DNA of 64,000 nt from Bog-756 sp963756515 (GTDB lineage Bacteria; Actinomycetota; Acidimicrobiia; Acidimicrobiales; RAAP-2): positions 186,001 through 250,000 of the forward strand of contig CAVWNV010000005.1 in the NCBI GenBank assembly GCA_963756515.1, written 5' to 3'. Position 1 is the stretch's first letter. Every line of letters begins with the position of its first letter. The notes under the pieces are model-generated. The model was not told where the DNA came from, did no database searches, and saw nothing but the letters and a program-made list of their open reading frames with translations. A program made the position numbers and the translations under genes. Below, piece by piece: positions 8,453-18,703 of the stretch.

Positions 8453-9081
8453 CGCCCCTCCCGCCGGTCGCCCGCATCCGGGCCCGGGCCGACCACCGCG
8501 CCGAGGGCGTCGACCACCAGGTCCACCAGCTCCTCCCGCGGGACCGTGCCCAGCTCCGCGAACCATCCGAGTGAGCGGCCGAGGGTCACCCCGAGGAGGG
8601 CCGATACCGCCAGCTCGGCTCGGAGCCGGGGACGATCGACGTGGTCCTCGGCCATGCCGGCCAGCAGGGGGTCCACCATTCTCCGCTCCACCCGGGCCTG
8701 GGCCGCGGAACGGATCTCGTCGGCGGTGTCCGAACGGACCAGCGCCTGCAGGATGGGGCCGGGGCCGTGACGGTCGGTCCGGGTGACCAGGGCTTCGGCC
8801 ATCTGCTCCAGCCCCTCGTACGGGAGGGGCTGGGGATCGTCCATCCGTTCGGCCGCCACGGCGGCGATGTAGAGATCGGCCTTGCTGCCGAAGTAGCGGG
8901 CGATCAGGGCGGCATCGACGCCGGAACGCTCGCCGATCTCCCGCACCGTGGTGCGCTCGAAGCCCTTGCGCCCGAACAGGTACTGCGCCGCCCGGAGGAG
9001 CGCCTTCTTGCTGGCGCCGGCATCCCGGGCCCGGCCGTTCCGGGAGGCGGGCCCGACCGCGGCGGTATCGGCGGCGGTCAT
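8449..9081 (-). CDS. TetR/AcrR-family repressor
   Basis: A 210-residue protein. Residues about 25-70 form the TetR helix-turn-helix (LFGRKGFERTTVREIGERSGVDAALIARYFGSKADLY). The rest is the helical ligand-binding and dimerisation domain. ATG at 9081 overlaps the stop of the MFS exporter gene (ATGA), and its own stop overlaps the next gene. Given this linkage it probably represses its own operon. A candidate operator is present at 10673-10692, in front of the exporter gene. Confidence 0.88.
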   Translation of the reverse strand: MTAADTAAVGPASRNGRARDAGASKKALLRAAQYLFGRKGFERTTVREIGERSGVDAALIARYFGSKADLYIAAVAAERMDDPQPLPYEGLEQMAEALVTRTDRHGPGPILQALVRSDTADEIRSAAQARVERRMVDPLLAGMAEDHVDRPRLRAELAVSALLGVTLGRSLGWFAELGTVPREELVDLVVDALGAVVGPGPDAGDRREGR

Positions 9082-10604
9082 TCCGGTCGTGCCGCCGGGG
9101 TCAGGGGCAGCTGCTCCTCGGCCAGCATGAGCCCGGCGCCGGCCAGCTCGCTCTCCTCTTCCATGATCTGGTCCTCGGCGCGTCGGACCGCATCGTCGTC
9201 GACCGTGGCACGGTTGGCCGCCGGCCCGGGGAGCACGTAGCTGATCACCGCGGTGGCCAGGCACAACCCCGAAGCCACCAGTAGGGCGGTGCGGAAGCCG
9301 CCGACCGTCGGGAACGTGTGGCCCGGATGGGTGAACGAGGTGAGGATGGCGGCTCCGAGGGCGCTGCCCACCGAGAGTCCGATGTTGCGCAGCACCTGGT
9401 AAAAGCCGGTGGCGCTGCCGGTCTCGCTGCGGGGCACGGCCCGGACGATGAACCCCGGCATGGCGGCGAAGGTCAGACCCACCCCGAGGCCGGCGAAACC
9501 GGAGGCGGCGAAGGCCTCCCAGAGCGCCCCGTGATAGAGAGCGAAGAACAGGGTGGAGACGGCGAAGATCATCGCCCCCAGGGGGATCATCGACCTCGTC
9601 CCGAAGTTGCGCTCGTAGAGCCCGAGGAAGCGGCTGGCCCCGAAGGTCCCCACCGACAGGGGGAGGAAGACCAGGCTCGAGACCACCACCGAGGATCCGA
9701 ACCCGAAACCGTCGACCGACGGGACCTGGACGAACTCGAGCACGATGGGGATGAACAGGTACATGGCCACGCACATCAGGAAGCCGGAGATGTCGGCCGT
9801 CAGCACCGACCGGTTGCGCACCTGGCGCAGATCGACCAGCGGGTCATGGAAGCGGAGCTCGCGGGCGATCCACACCGCCAGCACCAGGGCACTGGCGACG
9901 ATGATGGCCAGCGAGGTGGCCGACGTCCACCCCCATCGCCCCCCCTCGCTCAGGACCACCAGGATCCCGACGACGGCCAGACTGAGGGTGCAGGCCCCGA
10001 CGGTGTCGAAGCGCCGGGTCGGAACCTCGGACCGCGCCGGCAGGACCAACGCCGCCGTCACCAGGGCTCCGGACACGGTGAGGGCGCCGAACCAGAAGGC
10101 GGCGTGGAAGTCGAAGACCTGGGCGATGAGCCCGGTCAGCGGGTAGCCGAGCCCGGCGCCGACGGCGGCGGTAATGGAGAGGGTGGCGATGGCCCGGCCG
10201 GCCTTCTCGAACGAGAGATGACGACGGGCGACGGCCATGGTCACCGGGAGGAGACCGAGCCCGAAGCCCTGCAGGGCCCTTCCCGCCACCACCACGATGA
10301 ACCGGTCCGACACCGCGGCCAGCACGCAACCCACCAGGACCACGGCCAGCGCCACCAGGATCACGTCGCGTTGCCGGGGCCCGTCGGCCAGGCGGCCCAT
10401 CACCGGGGTGGCCAGCGCACCCGTCATGAGGGCCGCGGTGAGCAGCCACTGGGCCGTGCTCAAGGTGACGTGGTCGGCCTGGGCGATGGTCGGGATGAGC
10501 GGCGCTCCCAGGCTGCTGACGATGGCCACCAACGCCGCCACCATGACGAGGGTCGGCACCAGCGCCCGGGACGACCCTGTCGACGGCCCTGTCGTGCCCG
10601 TCAT
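9078..10604 (-). CDS. Major facilitator superfamily exporter
   Basis: About 508 residues and 12-14 membrane helices. The first cytoplasmic loop carries the MFS motif A variant GRLADGPRQRD, and residues 20-50 form the first helix. The length and second-half layout fit DHA2-type drug exporters. The ATG at 10604 is chosen because the alternative at 10679 lies inside a palindromic operator candidate and would add an unusual hydrophilic extension; neither start has a clear ribosome site. It is the first gene of a coupled exporter-TetR-hypothetical operon, so self-regulated drug or metabolite efflux is likely. Confidence 0.82.
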   Translation of the reverse strand: MTGTTGPSTGSSRALVPTLVMVAALVAIVSSLGAPLIPTIAQADHVTLSTAQWLLTAALMTGALATPVMGRLADGPRQRDVILVALAVVLVGCVLAAVSDRFIVVVAGRALQGFGLGLLPVTMAVARRHLSFEKAGRAIATLSITAAVGAGLGYPLTGLIAQVFDFHAAFWFGALTVSGALVTAALVLPARSEVPTRRFDTVGACTLSLAVVGILVVLSEGGRWGWTSATSLAIIVASALVLAVWIARELRFHDPLVDLRQVRNRSVLTADISGFLMCVAMYLFIPIVLEFVQVPSVDGFGFGSSVVVSSLVFLPLSVGTFGASRFLGLYERNFGTRSMIPLGAMIFAVSTLFFALYHGALWEAFAASGFAGLGVGLTFAAMPGFIVRAVPRSETGSATGFYQVLRNIGLSVGSALGAAILTSFTHPGHTFPTVGGFRTALLVASGLCLATAVISYVLPGPAANRATVDDDAVRRAEDQIMEEESELAGAGLMLAEEQLPLTPAARPE

Positions 10605-10672
10605 CGTCGTCGTGTCCCCAGCCACCACTCGGATCCTCCGCCACCCTCGGGCCCGCCAATTGTCATCGGACG

Positions 10673-10692
10673 ATGTCATCAGCCGCTGACAT
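10673..10692. promoter_or_regulatory. Candidate TetR operator
   Basis: ATGTCA and TGACAT form an inverted repeat separated by 8 bp. It lies about 70 bp upstream of the chosen exporter start and between this operon and the divergent glnN gene. Position and symmetry fit autoregulation by the TetR protein of the operon. No footprint exists, so this is inference. Confidence 0.4.
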
Positions 10693-10899
10693 GGTAGCAG
10701 CCCGTCCCGCCGCGGCCCAAGGGGCCCGGCGACGGCCCACCGGATCCGGCCCAGGCAGCAGAACCTTCATCCGCAGGAAATCTTCCCGTTACGAAGCCCT
10801 CCTAAGTTGCCAGGCACAGATCGGTAGCGCCGCCACCCTTTGACGACACAGATCACAGCCGGCTGACGAACCCTGCGAGACGCACAAGAGGAGCGACCC

Positions 10900-13077
<2,178 letters not shown>

Positions 13078-13101
13078 GGGTCGGCCCGACCGCGGCCCCG
13101 C

Positions 13102-14565
13102 CTACCGGTCGACGAACACCGTCTTGGTCTGGACCATCTCCTCGATGCCGGCCCGGCCGCCCTCCCGACCGAAGCCGCTCTGCTTCACACCCCCGAACGG
13201 GGCGGCGGGGGAGATCCGGCCCGTCCCGTTCACGGTCACGGTGCCGGTCTCCAGCTCGCGCACGAACCGGTCGATGCGAGCGGGATCCGACGTGTGGAGG
13301 TAGGCGGCCAGTCCGAACGGACTGTCGTTGGCCAGGGCCAGCACCTCGTCCTCGGAGGAGAACCGGAGGATGGACTGGACCGGACCGAACACCTCGTCGC
13401 GGGCCAACTCACTGCGGTGATCCACGTCGCCGAAGACGGTCGGGGCCACGAACCAGCCCGGCGACAGCTCCCCACCGAGCCGGGTCCCCCCGGCCAGCAG
13501 GGTGGCCCCGTCGGAGGCCGCCCGTGCGATGACCCCGAGGATCCGCTCCATGGCCGACTCGCTGACCACCGGGCCCACGAAGGTGCCCGGGTCGAGCGGG
13601 TCGCCCACCGTCACCGTGCCCACCGCGGCCACCACCTTGGCCGCCACGACCTCGTAGACGTCCTCGTGCACGTAGGCACGGGTCGGGAGCGCGCACCCCT
13701 GGCCGGACAGCAGTGCCGTTCCCAGCTGCGCCGCCACCGTGGCGGCCCGGTCCAGGTCGGCATCGGGGAAGACGATGAGTGGTGACTTGCCGCCCAGCTC
13801 CAGGGCCAGCGGGGTGAGGCGGGTGGCCGCCGTGGCCATCAGGGCGCGGGCCGTCTCCGATCCCCCGGTGAAACTGATCTTGGACACGTCGGCGTGCCCG
13901 GCCAACGCCGCGCCGGCGGTGGCCCCGCCGACCACCACGTTGAGCACCCCGGGGGGCAGGCCGGCCTCGGCCGCCAGCTCGGCGAAGCGCAGGACGCCGA
14001 ACGGGGCCAGCTCGGGCGGTTTGGCCACGACGGCGTTACCGGCGGCCAGGGCCGGCGCCGCCTTCTGCCCCATGCCCATCATCGAGCCGTTCCACGGCGG
14101 GATCACCGCCACCACCCCGTACGGCTCGAGTCGCACCGTGGTCGACGTCCGCCCCCCGGGGAGCAACTCACCGCCGAGCTTGTCGCACCAACCGGCGTAG
14201 TAGCGGACCCAGGCGGCCGTGTAGATCCCCGGGCGCATGACACTGACCGGGGTCCCGTTGTCCAGAGCGGCCAGTTCGGCGGCTTCGTGGGCGTGCTGCT
14301 CGAGCAGGTCGGCCAGACGGAAGAGGACACCGGCCCGCCGGCCCGGGGACAGTGCGGCCCAGGCCGGCTGGGCCTCCCGAGCCGCCGCCACCGCATCGTC
14401 GACGTCCCCGCCCCCGGCCAGTCCCACCTCGGCCTGGATCCGCCCCGTGGCCGCGTAGCGGTGCGGATAGGAGCCGGCCGCGTCGCTCGGCCTCCAGGTC
14501 CCCCCGATCAGGTGACCTTGTGCGGCCAGACGGGCGACCGTGCCCGAGGAGGTGGTGGACCTCAC
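13102..14565 (-). CDS. NAD(P)-dependent aldehyde dehydrogenase
   Basis: A 487-residue ALDH-superfamily protein. The catalytic cysteine is Cys291 in GQGCALPTR and the general-base glutamate Glu256 in LELGGKS; the cofactor region FTGGSETA and the C-terminal FGGVKQSGFGRE are also present. It oxidises an aldehyde to the acid in the cytoplasm. GTG 14565 is chosen for its GGGAG site and family-typical length. It is divergent from an SDR gene and close to three amidohydrolases, so a shared catabolic pathway is likely, but the substrate is unknown. Confidence 0.92.
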   Translation of the reverse strand: MRSTTSSGTVARLAAQGHLIGGTWRPSDAAGSYPHRYAATGRIQAEVGLAGGGDVDDAVAAAREAQPAWAALSPGRRAGVLFRLADLLEQHAHEAAELAALDNGTPVSVMRPGIYTAAWVRYYAGWCDKLGGELLPGGRTSTTVRLEPYGVVAVIPPWNGSMMGMGQKAAPALAAGNAVVAKPPELAPFGVLRFAELAAEAGLPPGVLNVVVGGATAGAALAGHADVSKISFTGGSETARALMATAATRLTPLALELGGKSPLIVFPDADLDRAATVAAQLGTALLSGQGCALPTRAYVHEDVYEVVAAKVVAAVGTVTVGDPLDPGTFVGPVVSESAMERILGVIARAASDGATLLAGGTRLGGELSPGWFVAPTVFGDVDHRSELARDEVFGPVQSILRFSSEDEVLALANDSPFGLAAYLHTSDPARIDRFVRELETGTVTVNGTGRISPAAPFGGVKQSGFGREGGRAGIEEMVQTKTVFVDR

Positions 14566-14718
14566 CGGGCCCGACTCCCGTCGTCCAGCGAGCCGGCGGC
14601 GGGCCACGCCCCCGAAGCCGTACCGGCGGCACCGGCCACCGTCCCCTCCAGGGCACTCATGCGATGCACAGTACCGGGCGGCGCGATGGGCCACAGGACC
14701 ACCCACTACGTTCTGGGC

Positions 14719-15426
14719 ATGGGACGACTCGACGGGAGGGTGGCGCTGGTGTCCGGGGCGGCCAGCGGCATCGGGCTGGCCGTGGCCGTGCGCCTCGGGG
14801 CCGAGGGGGCCGCCGTGGTGGGCTGTGACATCGCCGAGGGGCCGGGGGTCGTCGTCTGCGACGTGCGCGACGCCGACGCCTGCGCCGCCACCGTGGCCGC
14901 CGTCCTCGAGCGACACGGTCGGCTCGACATTCTGGCCAACGTGGCCGGCATCGGCATCTCGCGCGCCATCGGCGATTTCACCCTGGACGAGTGGCGCCGC
15001 GTGCTCGATGTCAACCTGACCGGCACCTTCCTCCTGTCCCAGTGCGCCCTGCCGGCTCTCCTCGAGACCAAGGGGACCATCGTCAACATGGGCTCGGTGG
15101 CGGGCCTGCGGGCCACGCCCTACAACGCCGCCTACTGCGCCTCCAAGGGTGGGGTCATCATGTTGACCAAGTCCATGGCGATCGAACTGGCCCGGGCCGG
15201 GGTGCGGGTCAACGCCGTCTGCCCGGCCTCGGTGGACACCCCGTTCCTCCACCACTTCCAGCTGCCCGAGGACGCCGACATGGCCCTGCTGATGCGGGCC
15301 GCCTCACCCATGGGTCGCCTGATCGACCCGGACGAGGTGGCCGGGGCCGTGGCCTACCTGGCCTCGGACGACGCTGCCACCATCTCCGGCACCACCCTGG
15401 TCATCGACGGGGCTGCCACCGCCTGA
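14719..15426 (+). CDS. Short-chain dehydrogenase/reductase
   Basis: A 235-residue classical SDR. The Rossmann glycine motif SGAASGIG is at 12-19, the NAG-like ANVAGIG follows strand 4, and the catalytic YCASK is at 139-143 with the preceding serine in MGSVAG. It carries out NAD(P)-linked oxidation or reduction of an alcohol or ketone. The ATG at 14719 lacks a clear ribosome site, but an earlier start would be non-family sequence. It is convergent with the amidohydrolase gene at 15512. Confidence 0.9.
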   Translation: MGRLDGRVALVSGAASGIGLAVAVRLGAEGAAVVGCDIAEGPGVVVCDVRDADACAATVAAVLERHGRLDILANVAGIGISRAIGDFTLDEWRRVLDVNLTGTFLLSQCALPALLETKGTIVNMGSVAGLRATPYNAAYCASKGGVIMLTKSMAIELARAGVRVNAVCPASVDTPFLHHFQLPEDADMALLMRAASPMGRLIDPDEVAGAVAYLASDDAATISGTTLVIDGAATA

Positions 15427-15450
15427 GCGGGTGGCGCCGTCCCGCGCCAG

Positions 15451-15522
15451 CGTGCGTCAGCGCACGACGTCGGCCCGCGTGCGTCAGCGCACGATCCCGC
15501 GCCAGCGTGCGTCAGCGCACGA
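15451..15522. repeat. Three 17-bp hairpin repeats between convergent genes
   Basis: CGTGCGTCAGCGCACGA occurs exactly at 15451-15467, 15478-15494 and 15506-15522, with 27-28 bp periodicity. Each contains the inverted pair GTGCG/CGCAC. The array starts 25 bp after the SDR stop, and its third copy encodes the last codons and stop of the convergent amidohydrolase. A bidirectional terminator is the simplest reading. Confidence 0.7.
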
Positions 15523-17224
15523 CGTCGGCCAGCGTCACCGTCTCGGTGTCCCGCCCGGAGCGCAGGACCCGACCCGGCCGCCCGTCGGTGACCACGCCGT
15601 CCCGGACCACATCGTGTCCCGCCACCAGGACGCGGGAGATGCCACGCGACCCGGCATGGAGCCGTTCGCCCCCGCCGGGCAGGTCGTGGCGGAGGGTCAC
15701 CGGCAGGCTTCCCACCTCATCGGGGTCGAAGATCACGATGTCGGCGTGATACCCGCCGGCGATCCGGCCCCGCCCGGTCAATCCGTAGTGGCGGGCCGGA
15801 CGATCGGTCATCATCGCCACCGCCTCCTCCAACGAGAGCAGGCCGCGGTCCCGCACCACCTCGGACAGCACCACCGTCGGGTAGTTGGCGTGGCACATCA
15901 GGTCGAGGTGGGCCCCGGCGTCCGAGCCCCCGAGCATGACGCGGCGGTCCTTCCAGACGGCGGTGCGGGCGGCCCAGCCCTCGTCGCTCCGTCCGAGCGA
16001 GGGGGTCAGCGAAGGGAGCACGGCGAACAGGGTCAGCCCGTCGGGGAGGACCACGTCGATGAGCACGTCGACGGTGTCGGTTCCCCGCTCTCCGGCGATG
16101 TCGCCGACCGATCGGCCCACCCAGGGAGAGTCGGGATCGGACACTTCCATCAGGGCGAAGTCGGACAGCACACCCATCGACCGACGGGCGGCCTTCTCGG
16201 CGCCGGACCGCAAACGGGCCCGCGTCTCCGGATTGGCGGCGGCGGCGCGTCGACCGGCCGCGTCGAGCTCGGTGACCTGGCGCCAGCCCGGCAGGCCGGG
16301 TAGCAGGGTGGAGGCGCGCATCCGCATCATGTCGGGCAGGGCCAGCGCCACCACGTGGGCCCCGGCCGCCTCGGCCAGGTCCGATGCCTCCAACTGCTGT
16401 TGGTAGATCTCCTCGGAAGCCAGGCTGCCCAACAGGTTCCAGTTCAGCGAGCGGTCGGCGGCCAACGACATGTCCGCCATCAGCTGCATCCGCTCCTCGG
16501 GGATGGGACCGACGGTGGGGATGAACTCGAGGGTGGTGCCGGGGTGGTCGCGTACCGCCGCGGCCAGGATCACGAACTCCTCCATCGCCGCCGCGCTGGA
16601 CGGCACGGGGCGATGGTCGCCGTCGAGGTGGCCCTCGCCGAGGGAGGAGGAGAATCCCAGTGCCCCCCCGGCCAGCGACTCCCCCACCAGCCGGGCCATG
16701 GCGGCCAGCTCCTCCGGTGATGCCTCCCGTCGGGCGGCGTCGTCCCCCATGACCACGCGGCGGACGGTCGAGTGGCCGACCAGGAAGCCGGCGTTGACCG
16801 AGAGCCCGGTGTCGACCCGGTCGAGGTACTCGGAGAACGAATGCCAGTCCCAGGGCCCCCCGCCCTCCAGCGCCTCGAGGGGGATCCCCTCGACCACCGC
16901 CATCATCCGCTGGATGTAGGTGGCGTCGTCCGAGCCGAGCGGCGCCACCGAAAATCCGCAGTTCCCGCCCAGCACCGTGGTCACGCCGTGCAGGACCGAG
17001 GGGCTGGCCGTCGGGTCCCACAGCAGCTGGGCGTCGTAGTGGGTGTGGAGGTCGACGAAGCCCGGGCACACCACCTGGCCGGGCACCTCGACGATCCGCC
17101 CGGCCGGCTCGGTGATCTGGCCCACGGCCACGATGCGGCCCTGGCTGATGCCGACGTCGGCGGGGCCCGCCGGTGCGCCGGTGCCGTCGACCACGGTGCC
17201 GCCGCGGAGCAGCAGGTCGAGCAC
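15512..17224 (-). CDS. N-acyl-D-amino-acid deacylase family amidohydrolase
   Basis: A 570-residue metal-dependent hydrolase of the D-aminoacylase (COG3653) type. The N-terminal beta cap (LLLRGGTVVDGTGAPAGPADVGI) is followed by the metal site HTH at 60-62 (DLHTHYDAQLLWD) and the late GGSDAGAHLD aspartate. The family hydrolyses N-acyl-D-amino acids, dihydroorotate-like rings or similar amides. The GTG start lies one base after the stop of the preceding gene (TGACGTG), so the two amidohydrolases are translated together. A close relative is encoded divergently at 18704. Confidence 0.88.
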   Translation of the reverse strand: MLDLLLRGGTVVDGTGAPAGPADVGISQGRIVAVGQITEPAGRIVEVPGQVVCPGFVDLHTHYDAQLLWDPTASPSVLHGVTTVLGGNCGFSVAPLGSDDATYIQRMMAVVEGIPLEALEGGGPWDWHSFSEYLDRVDTGLSVNAGFLVGHSTVRRVVMGDDAARREASPEELAAMARLVGESLAGGALGFSSSLGEGHLDGDHRPVPSSAAAMEEFVILAAAVRDHPGTTLEFIPTVGPIPEERMQLMADMSLAADRSLNWNLLGSLASEEIYQQQLEASDLAEAAGAHVVALALPDMMRMRASTLLPGLPGWRQVTELDAAGRRAAAANPETRARLRSGAEKAARRSMGVLSDFALMEVSDPDSPWVGRSVGDIAGERGTDTVDVLIDVVLPDGLTLFAVLPSLTPSLGRSDEGWAARTAVWKDRRVMLGGSDAGAHLDLMCHANYPTVVLSEVVRDRGLLSLEEAVAMMTDRPARHYGLTGRGRIAGGYHADIVIFDPDEVGSLPVTLRHDLPGGGERLHAGSRGISRVLVAGHDVVRDGVVTDGRPGRVLRSGRDTETVTLADVVR

Positions 17225-17225
17225 G

Positions 17226-18656
17226 TCAGCCGCCGGCCAGCAGGTCGTCGACGGCCGACTCCACCACGGTTCCCTTGAAGAAGGCCGGATTGGTGTCGGT
17301 GTAGAAACGGGCCGGATTGGTGAAGACGAACTTCTCGAACGCCGCATCGTCGATCCAGCCGTGCTCGACCATCTCCCAGGCCTCCTCCAACACCTCGGTC
17401 ACGTCGGGCACGTCCCAGTGGGCGATGTCCGAACCCATCATGGCCTTGAGCTCGGTCCCGAACGGGTTGACGGCGGTGTTGAAGGCCATCGAGGTGAGCG
17501 GGTCATCGGCCTCGCACCCGAAGTAGAAGCGGTCGGCGAACAGCGCCCTGATGTCGGCGGCCTCGGTGATGCCGCACGCGGCCCACTCGTCCAGGGTGTC
17601 CTCGTCCTCGGGCCGGCGCCGGGTGGGGTCGTGGCGGAGCCGGGGAGCCCCGGATCCGTAACGCCCCATCATCTCGATCATCACGTCGCGGTCGATGAGC
17701 GCGGGATCGAGGTTGGCCCGCAGCGCCCCGAGGTTGCGCTTCTCCCAGTGACCGACGATGTCGGCGAAGAGGGCGGCGGCCCAGGCCACCCCGCCCTCCA
17801 GGAACACGAAGTTCATGGTCGGGAACCGGCGGGTCACTCCCCCGAGGAACAGCGACTTGGCCAGCGACTGCTGACCGGCGGCCAGCATGGAGAGATGGTT
17901 GAAGACATAGCTGGTGGGCGAGCGGTAGGGGGTCATCCCGATGAACCCCGAGTGGAAGGCGATGGAGACACCGAGCTCCTGGGCCCGGGCCCAGACCGGG
18001 TCGTAGTCGTGGGCCGAGTCCATACCGAACTGGTCCAGCCAGAAGGCGTAGCGGGACAGCTCGGGGTCGCGGTCGGCCAGAGCGTCGAAGGGGCGTTGCA
18101 CATAGCCGGCGCAGAGCACCGCCTTGTACCCGAGGCCCGAGACGGCGTACTCCAACTCGGCCACCGCCTCCTCCGGGGTGTGCATGGGTATGGCCGCCAC
18201 CGGGGTCAGACGATCGGCCAGGGGCTGGAAGGTCTCGGCGTTGGCCCGGTTGAGGGCCCGGCAGGCACCGACCCGGTACTGCTCGTCGTCGGTGTGGAGG
18301 AAGACCAGGCCCAGGCTCGGGTAGACCACCCCGAAGTCGATGCCGATGTCGTCCAGACGCTGGTAGAGCAGCTCGGGGAAGAGGGCGGTGGCCAGGTCGA
18401 TGGTGCGTCCGGCCGGCGCGCTCCACCACGGGCCGCGGGGGGTGCGGGTGGCGGCCCGCTCCTCGCCGGTCTGGTCGTGCCAGCTCCGGTCGGTGCCGCC
18501 GTAGGGCGGCACCAGCCGCCGGAACGACGGGTGGTCCAACGAGAGACCCTCCCGCTCGAGGTATGGGGCCAGCGTGGGCAGGTGCTCGGCCATGTGGCCG
18601 TCGATGTCGATCACCGGGTGGCCCAGGCGGCGGTGGATCTCCGGGGATGAGGCCAT
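17226..18656 (-). CDS. Amidohydrolase family 2 (TIM-barrel metal hydrolase/decarboxylase)
   Basis: A 476-residue protein of the ACMSD-like amidohydrolase group (PF04909 type). It starts with the metal motif variant DIDGHMAEH (about 17-25), has a central SIAFHSGF histidine and ends with a MMGSDIAHWD aspartate. Family members hydrolyse or decarboxylate aromatic or ring-cleavage products. It is the first gene of an operon with the 15512-17224 amidohydrolase and is divergent from 18704 across 47 bp. The combination suggests catabolism of an organic amide or aromatic compound; the substrate is unknown. Confidence 0.85.
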   Translation of the reverse strand: MASSPEIHRRLGHPVIDIDGHMAEHLPTLAPYLEREGLSLDHPSFRRLVPPYGGTDRSWHDQTGEERAATRTPRGPWWSAPAGRTIDLATALFPELLYQRLDDIGIDFGVVYPSLGLVFLHTDDEQYRVGACRALNRANAETFQPLADRLTPVAAIPMHTPEEAVAELEYAVSGLGYKAVLCAGYVQRPFDALADRDPELSRYAFWLDQFGMDSAHDYDPVWARAQELGVSIAFHSGFIGMTPYRSPTSYVFNHLSMLAAGQQSLAKSLFLGGVTRRFPTMNFVFLEGGVAWAAALFADIVGHWEKRNLGALRANLDPALIDRDVMIEMMGRYGSGAPRLRHDPTRRRPEDEDTLDEWAACGITEAADIRALFADRFYFGCEADDPLTSMAFNTAVNPFGTELKAMMGSDIAHWDVPDVTEVLEEAWEMVEHGWIDDAAFEKFVFTNPARFYTDTNPAFFKGTVVESAVDDLLAGG

Positions 18657-18703
18657 CGCGTCTAATCTACGCGCATTACCCGCCCGATGAGGAGTGACGT
18701 CGA

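Noticed and set aside
14562..14660. Small 32-codon frame overlapping the aldehyde dehydrogenase GTG start
   Set aside because: It overlaps by GTGA but has no good ribosome site and a composition expected by chance in high-GC DNA.
15451..15522. CRISPR-like array
   Set aside because: Only three 17-bp units with 10-11 bp gaps, partly coding and hairpin-forming; no cas genes. No CRISPR array was seen anywhere in the window.
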